A stretch of 51,588 bases of DNA from Acidobacteriota bacterium (lineage in GTDB: Bacteria; Acidobacteriota; UBA6911), in NCBI GenBank assembly GCA_016934295.1, contig JAFGTD010000044.1:1-51588 (forward strand), in the 5' to 3' direction. The notes below the pieces were generated by a model. It was not told the DNA's origin, searched no databases, and was given only the letters and a program-made list of their open reading frames with translations. This document shows positions 36,501-45,791 of this stretch, one piece after another (the stretch's first letter is position 1; each line of letters opens with the position of its first letter). A program made the translations under genes and the position numbers.

Positions 36501-37838
36501 CTATTTTCCTTTAGGAGATTTTGACAGTTGAACATGTCGTTTATATCTACGGGCCCATGGTTTCACTGCATCAATAAAATCCTCTCCTTCTATAGCCGCA
36601 CCGTCGTAAGTGTTTCCCTGGAGTACGGCAATGGATACCCCGGGTTCCGATGCCAGGAGACGGGTTTCCATATAACAGACCAGATCAAAGATTCCATCCC
36701 GGTTGACATCCGCCAGGTGAGCCAAAAGTCTATGTTTTCTGCCGACGACTTTGACCGCAACACCATTGAGTGTAACGGAAGCAGGATCGACGTTCGTTGC
36801 ATCAAAGGATCCGGAACCCAGAATCGCAACCGGAATCACACCCTGCGATCTCAGGTTTACTCTGTTCAACCTGGATCCCGGCTTAATATCGATGGAAACC
36901 GTCAATACCGACGATACCGATTCCTTAAGGGCCATGCTGAAGGTATCTCCACCGGTGATATCCACAAAGCCGTCCTCTTCCGGAACATCCGTCTGGCCAT
37001 ACCGGTTATCTCCCCAGGCGACAATCGTTCCATCCGCCCGAAGCGCCAGATTGTGATAGGACCCGCAGGCTATGGCGACAAAATCATTCCCTGCAGGAGA
37101 TTCTGCCTGGCCATACCAATTCTGTCCCCAGGCGACAACCGATCCGTCCGATCGCAGCGCCAGGCTGTGATGGTCCCCGGCCGCGATCGCAACGAAATCA
37201 TTCCCTTCCGGAGGATCCGCCTGGCCGTAGGCGCCGTATCCCCAGGCGACAACCGATCCGTCCGATCGCAGCGCCAGGCTGTGAAAAAATCCGGCGGCTA
37301 TCGCCACGAAGTCGTTCCCTTCCGGAGGATTTGCCCGGCCGAGATAATTATTGCCCCAGCCGGCAATCGATCCGTCCGATCGCAGCGCCAGGCTGTGTTC
37401 CACCCCGGCGGCTATCGCCACGAAGTCGTTCCCTTCCGGAGGATCCGCCTGCCTGTATGTATTATCCCCCCAGCCGACAATCGATCCGTCCGATCGCAGC
37501 GCCAGGCTGTGAAACCCGCCCGCAGCTACGGCTATATAGTCGGTTTCCAGGAAAGCAAGACTCTGAAGGGACACGGTATCATCCCAGGTTGCGATCGAAC
37601 CGTCCGATCGCAGTGCCAGGCTGTGGTATACGCCCGCGGACACAGCCACGAAATCGCTTCCCTCTTCAGGCGCAGCCTGACTGGCTCCGCTGTCGCCCCA
37701 AACGGCAATATCCCCTGCAAACGCCAGGTTGAAAGGACATATTAAAAGAATTAACACCCAAAGGATGCCCGTGGACTTCCGCATCCCCATGCCAGGTAAT
37801 GACGATGAAATATATCCGCTCATGTTCTTCCCTTTCAC
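36501..37838 (-). CDS. RCC1-repeat secreted protein
   Basis: At least six 38-aa repeats SLALRSDGS(I/V).(A/G)WG....(G/Q)A.PPEGNDFVAIAAG; signal-like N-terminus. Confidence 0.88.
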   Translation of the reverse strand: MKGKNMSGYISSSLPGMGMRKSTGILWVLILLICPFNLAFAGDIAVWGDSGASQAAPEEGSDFVAVSAGVYHSLALRSDGSIATWDDTVSLQSLAFLETDYIAVAAGGFHSLALRSDGSIVGWGDNTYRQADPPEGNDFVAIAAGVEHSLALRSDGSIAGWGNNYLGRANPPEGNDFVAIAAGFFHSLALRSDGSVVAWGYGAYGQADPPEGNDFVAIAAGDHHSLALRSDGSVVAWGQNWYGQAESPAGNDFVAIACGSYHNLALRADGTIVAWGDNRYGQTDVPEEDGFVDITGGDTFSMALKESVSSVLTVSIDIKPGSRLNRVNLRSQGVIPVAILGSGSFDATNVDPASVTLNGVAVKVVGRKHRLLAHLADVNRDGIFDLVCYMETRLLASEPGVSIAVLQGNTYDGAAIEGEDFIDAVKPWARRYKRHVQLSKSPKGK

Positions 37839-38030
37839 TAAACCTCAATTCTTAAGTTGAAGATTGAAGCAAGCCGCACTCTTCTCAGATAAAAGGGGGA
37901 TTGTCGGTTGTTTTATCGGGGGAATTTTTCGTCTTATTCTGCCGGAATGCATCGTTGCATGGAATCATGCAAACAACCTTTTCGCTTCACCGGATATCCG
38001 GTCGTAACCACTTTTCCGCATTAAAACGGA

Positions 38031-38046
38031 AGCAATCGGCAAGCCA
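38031..38046 (-). promoter_or_regulatory. candidate sigma-54 (-24/-12) promoter for RCC1-repeat gene
   Basis: Minus strand TGGCTTGCCGATTGCT versus consensus TGGCAYRNNNNTTGCW, one mismatch; GG-N10-GC spacing. Confidence 0.6.
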
Positions 38047-38177
38047 AATCCGCGCCCGGAATCCCGATTAATGAATTGGATTCCAGGAACACTTTACATA
38101 TCAATAAATTACAGGCGCAAGCCGGCCGGTTGCCCTGAATGTTTTTCTCCGGGATTTTAAAGATTCGCGCCGGAAAA

Positions 38178-38215
38178 GTGCTGAATTTCAGCACCCTGTA
38201 TGCTGAAATTCAGCA
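38178..38215. promoter_or_regulatory. tandem palindromic operators (candidate enhancer-binding-protein sites)
   Basis: GTGCTGAA-T-TTCAGCAC (38178-38194) and TGCTGAA-A-TTCAGCA (38201-38215), both perfect palindromes, centres 22 bp apart. Confidence 0.65.
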
Positions 38216-38474
38216 AGTCTGCAACTATACCGGACAGAAAACAGAAACAACCGAGCCGCCGGAAGTCCTGCGCAACGAATAAAACAGTCTCATTTTCAGC
38301 CCGTTCAGCCCGGCAGGTGATCGGCCCGTTTCGATGGAGAGCCCTTATTCCCGTCCTTTGCAAATGATTTATTTTGAGAATGATGCATAAATGAATACTA
38401 TGGAAGGCATAATGCCGAATAATTGCAGCAATTCTATGGATGTGCCGTGCCGATGCCGGCGTTGATATTTCTTT

Positions 38475-39401
38475 ATGGACTCTATACCGTTTGTTATATA
38501 CGCCAATCGATACGATGAGAAGTCCGGGGGAACCCTGCTTCTTCACTATCTGTGTCACTATCTAAATCAGAACGGATATAGAGCGTCCATCTGGCATTCT
38601 GCCCGGCCTGCCTGTTCGCTGAATCATTTACATGAAAGATTCTGGTATGAGCTGAAATATTTTTTTTATCGATTATTAAAAATCAGGCCGGTATGTAATC
38701 CTCTCCTCCGGACTCCTAAAGCCGGGGACAGGGATATGAAAAATGCCGTTGCGGTCTACCCCGAAATTGTAAACGGGAATCCCTTAAAGGCCAAACATGT
38801 GGTCCGATGGTTTCTGCATAAGCCCGGTTTTCACACGGGAATAATTAATTACGGAGAAAAGGAGCTGTATTTTTATTACCAGGATATCTTTAATACAGAA
38901 GAAGTAGCCGGGGATACAAACTCAAAATTGTACTTTAACGTATATCTGGATAACGTATTCCGGCAGACAAATTTCGGGGACAGGGACGGGATCTGCTTTA
39001 TCGTCAGAAAAGGCAAAAACAGAAAGATACGCCATGACCTTAGTAAGGGAGTTGTCATAGATTCCCTGGCCAATCATGAAATCGCCTCCATATTCAACAA
39101 GGTTCAATATTGCATATCCTACGATCCGTACACCTTCTATGTGAGATATGCTGCAATCTGCGGTTGTATTCCCGTTGTTATTCCGGAGGACGGCGTAGAC
39201 AAGAAAAGCTGGCAACCCGTCGAGGAACTTACCTACGGCATTGCATACGGTGAAGAAGATATTCAATCCGCGATTGATACCAGAAACCTGTTGATTGATT
39301 TTATGGAAAAGGAAAAAGAGAAGGGGCGGATTGAAACCGGGAAATTTGCAGAAAAATGCCTCCGCTTTTTTGGCTTCGCCAATTCCGGGAATCTGGAATG
39401 A
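38475..39401 (+). CDS. glycosyltransferase-like protein
   Basis: 308 aa; FVIYANRYDEKSGGTLLLHYLCHYLN and late region YDPYTFYVRYAAICGCIPVVIPE typical of polysaccharide-cluster glycosyltransferases. Confidence 0.55.
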   Translation: MDSIPFVIYANRYDEKSGGTLLLHYLCHYLNQNGYRASIWHSARPACSLNHLHERFWYELKYFFYRLLKIRPVCNPLLRTPKAGDRDMKNAVAVYPEIVNGNPLKAKHVVRWFLHKPGFHTGIINYGEKELYFYYQDIFNTEEVAGDTNSKLYFNVYLDNVFRQTNFGDRDGICFIVRKGKNRKIRHDLSKGVVIDSLANHEIASIFNKVQYCISYDPYTFYVRYAAICGCIPVVIPEDGVDKKSWQPVEELTYGIAYGEEDIQSAIDTRNLLIDFMEKEKEKGRIETGKFAEKCLRFFGFANSGNLE

Positions 39402-39503
39402 AGCTTTGCTACCGCCCGGATCAGGGACACAAAGACACTGCTGCACTCTTTGCCGCGGCCGCGCCCATGAACAGCAGGATGGAATGAAACGGAGCAATGC
39501 ACT

Positions 39504-40640
39504 ATGATCAAGCCGTTTGCAGAACCGATATATGTCACCCGCCCTTTCCTGCCTGCATTCGATAAGTTTTGTGACGGGTTGAAAGAAATATGGGAAACCC
39601 GCTGGCTTACAAACAAAGGGACAATCCTCCAGCGATATACCAAAAAACTGGCCGACTACCTGGGCTCGGAAAACATTTGCCTTTTTGCGAATGGAACCCT
39701 GGCCCTTCAGATCGGGCTTCAAGGCATGGAGATTTCCGGTGAAGTAATAACCACCCCCTTTACCTTTGTGGCAACGACGCATGCCCTGTATTGGAATAAA
39801 ATCAGGCCGATTTTTGTGGATATAGAACCGGAATATTACACGCTGGACCCGGAAAAGGTCGAAGCGGCCGTTACCCCGAAAACCGCGGCCATCCTGGCAG
39901 TTCATATTTACGGGCACCCATGCAGATTGAACGAACTGGCCGCGATAGCCCAAAAGCACAATATCAAGCTGATCTACGACGCTGCGCATGCATTCGGTGT
40001 AAAGGTTGGAGGGACGCCTGTTTCCCGGTTCGGGGATCTGAGCATGTTCAGTTTCCATGCAACCAAACTGTACCATTCCATAGAGGGCGGCATGCTGTCT
40101 TTCAGGGACGGCGGCTACAGGGAAACATTCGATTACTTAAAAAATTTCGGTTTTAAAAACGAAGTGGAAGTCGTCATGCCCGGCACGAATGCAAAGATGA
40201 ACGAGTTCCAGGCTTTGATGGGCGAAATGGTGCTGACGTCCATCGACGAAATTATCGCCAAGTATGAAATTCTTTATAAGCGGTATGTTGCAGCGCTGAA
40301 GGATGTGCCGGGAATCAAACTCGTTCCCGGGTTCCCGGAAAATACGCAGTATAATTTTGCATACATGCCGGTTGAAATAGATGCATACGAATTCGGGATG
40401 GATCGTGACAGCCTGTACGAAGAGTTGAAGAAATACAATGTCTTTACGCGCAGGTATTTTTACCCGCTTCTGACGGATCTTGCCTGTTACAGATCCATTG
40501 CCGTCGAAGATCCTTTGACGGTTGCAAGAAAAGTATCTTCAAGTATTCTTGCCCTGCCCATTTACGAGGAATTAACCATTGAAGAAGTCGATCGTATCGC
40601 CGAAATGATTCGCGCGCTTCCCAAAAACAGGCATTCCTGA
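39504..40640 (+). CDS. DegT/DnrJ/EryC1/StrS aminotransferase
   Basis: ETRWLTNKGTILQRYTKKLADYLG, TTPFTFVATTHAL, YDAAHAFGV, FSFHATKLYHSIEGG. Confidence 0.93.
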   Translation: MIKPFAEPIYVTRPFLPAFDKFCDGLKEIWETRWLTNKGTILQRYTKKLADYLGSENICLFANGTLALQIGLQGMEISGEVITTPFTFVATTHALYWNKIRPIFVDIEPEYYTLDPEKVEAAVTPKTAAILAVHIYGHPCRLNELAAIAQKHNIKLIYDAAHAFGVKVGGTPVSRFGDLSMFSFHATKLYHSIEGGMLSFRDGGYRETFDYLKNFGFKNEVEVVMPGTNAKMNEFQALMGEMVLTSIDEIIAKYEILYKRYVAALKDVPGIKLVPGFPENTQYNFAYMPVEIDAYEFGMDRDSLYEELKKYNVFTRRYFYPLLTDLACYRSIAVEDPLTVARKVSSSILALPIYEELTIEEVDRIAEMIRALPKNRHS

Positions 40641-40644
40641 TACT

Positions 40645-41358
40645 TTGTCGCTGTTCGAACAGGTCGCGCAGAAATTTTCGAGAAATGCGGATTCAGCGAG
40701 GATTCAAAACTTGGAAAAGCAAAATGGAAAACAGAAATTGATGATTCTCGGGGCCGGTTTGTTTGCGGAAGAAATCGCTGAGGTGGTTGCCGTATCGGAT
40801 ACATACGAACTTTCAGGTTTTGTAGAAGGCGTAGATCCGGAGAGATGCAGACAGACGCTAAACGGATTGCCCATAATCTGGATTGAGGATGTGGGCCGGT
40901 TTGTTAACGATCATCAGGCGATATGCGCGGTCGGAACCCCCAAAAGGGAAAATTTTATCCGGCAGGCAAAAAAGCAGGGGCTCCCGTTTACATCCATCGT
41001 GCATCCATCTGCGAATGTTTTACGGGCCGTTTCGATCGGTGAAGGCACGATCGTCCATGCGGGGGTTATCATAGGAACAAAAACGAGCATTGGCTGCCAT
41101 ACAATTGTGAACAGGGGCTGTCTGATCGGGCATCATGTTGCAATCGGTGATTATGTGACCATTTCGCCCGGTGCCAATATAGCAGGAAAAGTGAAAATTG
41201 CCGATTCCTGCTATATCGGGATGGGCGCCGTCCTGGTCGATGGGATCTCGGTAGGCTGCAATGCTGTTGTGGGTGCCGGTGCGGTCGTCACGCGGGATGT
41301 TCCCGACCGCGTACAAGTCGTCGGTGTGCCGGCACGAATCGTCAAGGAACTGGGTTAG
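40645..41358 (+). CDS. PglD/NeuD-like sugar O/N-acyltransferase
   Basis: N-terminal Rossmann-like LMILGAGLFAEEIAEV, then left-handed beta-helix hexapeptide repeats; TTG start. Confidence 0.85.
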   Translation: MSLFEQVAQKFSRNADSARIQNLEKQNGKQKLMILGAGLFAEEIAEVVAVSDTYELSGFVEGVDPERCRQTLNGLPIIWIEDVGRFVNDHQAICAVGTPKRENFIRQAKKQGLPFTSIVHPSANVLRAVSIGEGTIVHAGVIIGTKTSIGCHTIVNRGCLIGHHVAIGDYVTISPGANIAGKVKIADSCYIGMGAVLVDGISVGCNAVVGAGAVVTRDVPDRVQVVGVPARIVKELG

Positions 41359-41432
41359 AATAACCGGGTCTCTTCTGCATACGATGCGTATACTGCCGAA
41401 AAACGGAACCTTGAACAGTCAAAGGGGATTTT

Positions 41433-42296
41433 ATGGATTTGATAATTAACTTTACTCCCACGGGAATGATTCCAACCAAAGACATGACCCCTCTCGTTCC
41501 CGTCACGGTCGAAGAAATCGTAGAAGATGTGCACAAAGCGGTCGAGATCGGCATAACGATGGTTCACCTGCACGCCCGGGAAGAGGCCACGGGCAATCCC
41601 ACCTATAAAGCGGAAACTTATGCAAAAATCATTGCCGGCATTCGTGCTTTTGCTCCCGAGTTAATCCTGTGCGTTTCTTTAAGCGGGCGCAATTACAGCG
41701 AATATGAACAGCGCGCCGAACCTCTTCAGCTTGATGGGGATTTAAAACCCGATCTGGGAAGCTTAACCCTCAGTTCGCTGAATTTTAACCGCGTTGCCAG
41801 CATGAATTCCCCGGATATGATTCAGGCACTGGCCAGTGAAATGAAGTCGCGGGGCGTTATGCCGGAGCTGGAAGCGTTCGATGCCGGGATGATCAACTAT
41901 GCGAAATATCTGGAAACAAAAGAGATCATCCAGCCTCCTTATTATTTTACTTTGCTGCTCGGAAACATTGCGTGTGCCCAGGCCGATTTCCTGCATGCCG
42001 GAATTATGATCCGGGATCTGCCGCCGAATTCTTTCTGGAGCATGGCGGGGATCGGCAATGCCCAGCTGATGATGAATTCGCTCGCGATCGCAGCCGGCGG
42101 GGGCGTCCGGGTCGGCCTGGAAGATAACATATGGTTTGACACGGCCCGAACCCGGCTGGCTTCCAACAGCGATCTTCTTCATCGAGTGCATCAGATTGCG
42201 GAAGCCAATGAGCGGAAGGTAATGCCGGCGGGCAAACTCAGGAAATTACTCAAGCTTCGGGAGGGAAACGGTCAATACGGCCGCATTTACGATTGA
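41433..42296 (+). CDS. BKACE (3-keto-5-aminohexanoate cleavage enzyme) family protein
   Basis: PVTVEEIVEDVHKAVEIGITMVHLHAREEATGNP, FDAGMINYAKYL, GVRVGLEDNIWF. Confidence 0.85.
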   Translation: MDLIINFTPTGMIPTKDMTPLVPVTVEEIVEDVHKAVEIGITMVHLHAREEATGNPTYKAETYAKIIAGIRAFAPELILCVSLSGRNYSEYEQRAEPLQLDGDLKPDLGSLTLSSLNFNRVASMNSPDMIQALASEMKSRGVMPELEAFDAGMINYAKYLETKEIIQPPYYFTLLLGNIACAQADFLHAGIMIRDLPPNSFWSMAGIGNAQLMMNSLAIAAGGGVRVGLEDNIWFDTARTRLASNSDLLHRVHQIAEANERKVMPAGKLRKLLKLREGNGQYGRIYD

Positions 42297-42462
42297 TTTT
42301 CACGCCTCCCCGACTGGGCATACCGATGAGGGATACCTGCGGGGGGCGAACCGGAATACCGGGAAGTTCATTGTAATTATTGTGAACCCGGCGGTTTTAC
42401 TCTATGTTGGGCGAATCAATCCATTTTTCCGCCATGTTTTATATAAATCAAGGAGGGATTCC

Positions 42463-44184
42463 ATGAAGAGCGATGCCAATGATTTCAACCGTTCCATACT
42501 GCGGCAGCCTATCGGTCGCCGTACCCTGTTTCGCACAATGGCATTCACGGCCGGCGGACTGGCGGTCGGTTTTACCCCGGCATGCAAACCGGCATACAAT
42601 GAAACTCCGCCCGTCGATCCTTTGGTCCAAACTTCCTGCGGCAGAATCCGGGGTTACCTAAATCAGGGCATTTATACCTTCCGCGGCGTCCGATACGGCG
42701 CTTCCACCGCGGGACCGAACCGGTTTATGCCCCCGAAGCCGCCCGAACCCTGGACCGAGACCAGGGATGCATCCGGCTACGGTTACCGGGCGCCGCAGAC
42801 CAACCCGGCTACCGCGGGCGGCGCCGCGCCGGAATCCGAATTGACCAGGATTTTGTGGGCCTCCGACGGTTTCCGGGTAGCGCCCCCGGAGAGCGAAGAC
42901 TGTCTCTTTCTGAATATCTGGACACCCACTCTGGATCCGGCCGAAAAACGGCCGGTCATGGTCTGGCTGCACGGCGGCGGATTTTCCTCCGGTTCGTCAT
43001 CGGACCTGCTCTACGACGGCACCAACCTGGCGCGGCGCGGCGCCGTCATGGTGGGCGTCAATCACCGGCTGAATGTTTTCGGCTACACCCATTTCGGCGA
43101 TATCGGCGGTCCGGAATACGCGCATTCCGGCAACGCCGGTCAGCTGGACATCATCCTCGCCCTCAAGTGGGTGCGCGACAACATCGAACGGTTCGGAGGA
43201 GATCCCGACCGGGTCATGATCTTCGGCGAATCGGGCGGAGGCGCAAAAGTCTCCATGCTGCTGGCCAGTCCTCCGGCCGAAGGCCTGTTTCATGCGGCCG
43301 TCATCGAGAGCGGACCGGGAGTCCGGATGGGAGAACGGGACGAGGCGACAAAGGCGGCCGAAGTGCTGCTCGCCGAGCTGGGGATCGCGGCTAAAAACCT
43401 GCCCGAAATACACAAACTGCCCACTTCAACAATTCTGTCCGCCTACTTTGCAACAACCGCCAAGCTGGCCGGGCAGGGAGGCGGACGGGGCGCCTTCCGC
43501 CCGATACTCGATCCGGAGGTGCTCCCGGCGCACCCGTTTTATCCGACAGCCGCCACCTTTTCCGAAGACGTACCGGTCATGGTCGGATGGAACAAGACCG
43601 AACAGACGGCGTTTTCCCTGGGACAGGATGAACTCTGGTCCCTGGACGAAGCGGGAATGCGCGACAGGATAGAGAAGCTGGCCGGTCCCGATATGGACCG
43701 GCTGATTGAAGCTTATCGCCGGCAGTACCCGGACATATCCCCGTCCAGACTCTATTTTCTAGCCGCCAGCTATTCCGGAATGGGATCCGGCTCGGTCACG
43801 ATTGCCGAACGCAAGGCGGCTCTCGGAAAAGCGCCGGCGTACCTGTATCGACTCGATTGGGAAACGCCCGTCCTTGACGGAAAGCTGATCTCGCCGCACG
43901 GTCTGGAAATGCCGTTCGTGTTCGACAACGTCGAAGGCGGCGGTTTTGCATTGACGGGAGGCGGCGAGCAAGCGCAGAAGATGGCCGATACGCTGAGCGA
44001 AACCTGGATCGCCTTTGCCGCCTCCGGCAACCCGAACACGCCCAAAAGCGGGCTTCCCCAGTGGGATCCCTACGATGCGGAAAAGCGGCCCACGATGATT
44101 TTCGATACCGAAAGCCGGGTGGAGCTCGACCCGCTCAGGGAACAGCGCCTGATCTTTGAGGAATCTGCGGAAGACAATGAATAA
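42463..44184 (+). CDS. type-B carboxylesterase with Tat-like signal
   Basis: RRTLFRTMAFTAGG signal; FRGVRYGAS, ESEDCLFLNIWTP, FGESGGGAKVS. Confidence 0.9.
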   Translation: MKSDANDFNRSILRQPIGRRTLFRTMAFTAGGLAVGFTPACKPAYNETPPVDPLVQTSCGRIRGYLNQGIYTFRGVRYGASTAGPNRFMPPKPPEPWTETRDASGYGYRAPQTNPATAGGAAPESELTRILWASDGFRVAPPESEDCLFLNIWTPTLDPAEKRPVMVWLHGGGFSSGSSSDLLYDGTNLARRGAVMVGVNHRLNVFGYTHFGDIGGPEYAHSGNAGQLDIILALKWVRDNIERFGGDPDRVMIFGESGGGAKVSMLLASPPAEGLFHAAVIESGPGVRMGERDEATKAAEVLLAELGIAAKNLPEIHKLPTSTILSAYFATTAKLAGQGGGRGAFRPILDPEVLPAHPFYPTAATFSEDVPVMVGWNKTEQTAFSLGQDELWSLDEAGMRDRIEKLAGPDMDRLIEAYRRQYPDISPSRLYFLAASYSGMGSGSVTIAERKAALGKAPAYLYRLDWETPVLDGKLISPHGLEMPFVFDNVEGGGFALTGGGEQAQKMADTLSETWIAFAASGNPNTPKSGLPQWDPYDAEKRPTMIFDTESRVELDPLREQRLIFEESAEDNE

Positions 44185-44190
44185 CGGCGA

Positions 44191-45612
44191 CTACTCCGCG
44201 TTTCCCGCCGGCAGGGGCACGGCACGCCGTGTCCCTGATGCGGCGGCGGATGCATTCCCGGGTTTCCTCTGCGTCACTCCGTCTTTCCTCTTCGCGGGAT
44301 CGTACCCCTTGATATTCCACCGAACCACACGCCCGTAATACGCCACATTCAAGGCAATCGGATACAGCAGGGTCCGGAGCCCGCCCGGGCGCCGGATATG
44401 GCGCAGCAGCCTTCGGGCGATGCGCCACGGACGATAGAACTCGCGGGTCACCCAGTCGTGGCCTGCCTGCAAATCCTCCCGTTTCATTCTTTGCGGCCGG
44501 AAAACCACATTGTGAAAATCGTAGTGAGAATAATCGCGGTCCAGGATCCGACCGTCCATCGTTCGGTACCTGGATGTTCCAGGCAGGGGCGTGAAAATGG
44601 AGACCTGTATGATATCCACCTCCAGATTATCCAGCATATCGAGGGTGTAGCGGAATACTTCCGGTGTGTCGTTGTCGAAGCCGAAGACAATGCCCGCTTC
44701 AATGCCGATACCGTTGGAATGCAGCAATCGTATCGCTTCGCGATACTGATCCACCCGATGGCAGGTTTTGTGCACGGCATCCAGGTTGTCCCCTGAAAAA
44801 GTTTCCAGTCCAACGAACAGCCCGATACAGCCCGCTTCCGCCGCAAGCTTCACAAAATCGGGATCCTCCGCAACGGCCAGTGTGGACTGGGTAATCCACT
44901 TCTTTTTGAGAGGAATCAATGCATGGAAAAGATCCCGCGCGTAGTTTTTATCCGCAGTTAAATTATCATCCACAAAGATAAAGAAGTTCTCCGGCATGGC
45001 CGCTACTTCATCCCGGACCTCTTCTACAGGGCGATATCTCTGCGATTGATGGTGAAACGCGGCAACCGAACAGAAGTCGCAACTGTTGGCGCACCCCCGC
45101 GTCGCCTGAACCGCCTGGATGGTCCCGTAGTTTTTCCCCTTCAGAAGGCGGCGGGGCGGCTGCTTCAAACCCTTTAATGAAGGCGGAGATTCATTCTTAT
45201 AAATGCCCTGCAGCCGGCCTTTCGCGGCATCCTCCAGCACCCTCGGCCAGATCCCTTCGGCATCTTCCATCACTACGGCGTCCGCGTGGAGCATGGCCTC
45301 TTCCGAACAGAAGGTGGGGTGCATGCCGCCCAATACCACGGGGACACCCTTTTTTCTGAACTGCGCGGATATCTCGTACGCGCGCTGCGCCACCGCTGTC
45401 ATGCACGTGATGCCGACGAGGTCGAAATCCTCTTCCCACGGGATGTCGTCCACCTGCTCGTCTACAATCCTTATTTCGACATCCGGCGGAGTCTCGGCCG
45501 CCACACTTAATAAACTGAGCAGCGAAAAACGGAAGGCTTTCCCTCTGAATAGGCCGGAACCCCCTATTTTCTTCCATCTGCCGGATGCCGGCGCAATCAA
45601 CAGAATTTTCAT
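44191..45612 (-). CDS. B12-binding-domain radical SAM protein
   Basis: CANSCDFC radical SAM cluster motif; N-terminal cobalamin-binding-like region; YRPVEEVRDEV. Confidence 0.9.
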   Translation of the reverse strand: MKILLIAPASGRWKKIGGSGLFRGKAFRFSLLSLLSVAAETPPDVEIRIVDEQVDDIPWEEDFDLVGITCMTAVAQRAYEISAQFRKKGVPVVLGGMHPTFCSEEAMLHADAVVMEDAEGIWPRVLEDAAKGRLQGIYKNESPPSLKGLKQPPRRLLKGKNYGTIQAVQATRGCANSCDFCSVAAFHHQSQRYRPVEEVRDEVAAMPENFFIFVDDNLTADKNYARDLFHALIPLKKKWITQSTLAVAEDPDFVKLAAEAGCIGLFVGLETFSGDNLDAVHKTCHRVDQYREAIRLLHSNGIGIEAGIVFGFDNDTPEVFRYTLDMLDNLEVDIIQVSIFTPLPGTSRYRTMDGRILDRDYSHYDFHNVVFRPQRMKREDLQAGHDWVTREFYRPWRIARRLLRHIRRPGGLRTLLYPIALNVAYYGRVVRWNIKGYDPAKRKDGVTQRKPGNASAAASGTRRAVPLPAGNAE

Positions 45613-45640
45613 GGCTGTCTCCTTTCGCTTACCTTAAGAG

Positions 45641-45656
45641 CGCAAGGAGCATGCCA
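45641..45656 (-). promoter_or_regulatory. candidate sigma-54 (-24/-12) promoter for radical SAM gene
   Basis: Minus strand TGGCATGCTCCTTGCG; matches TGGCAYRNNNNTTGC exactly. Confidence 0.65.
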
Positions 45657-45716
45657 AGGGAGCCACATCAAGACTAAATCATTGTATAAAAAGGATTTAC
45701 GTTAATACTTCGGGCG

Positions 45717-45748
45717 ATATTTCAGAATTTTTCTGCATTCTGAAATAT
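45717..45748. promoter_or_regulatory. perfect 12-bp inverted repeat, candidate operator or hairpin
   Basis: ATATTTCAGAAT-(8 nt)-ATTCTGAAATAT. Confidence 0.65.
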
Positions 45749-45791
45749 CATGAAATGCAGGCCGGTATTCATGGAATGTACATTGGCGGAA

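Noticed and set aside
36528-37745. 405-aa ORF antisense to RCC1 repeats, and the repeats themselves as a CRISPR-like array
   Set aside because: The periodic sequence is a protein repeat with a 114-bp coding period; units are too long, spacers are homologous, and no cas genes are present.
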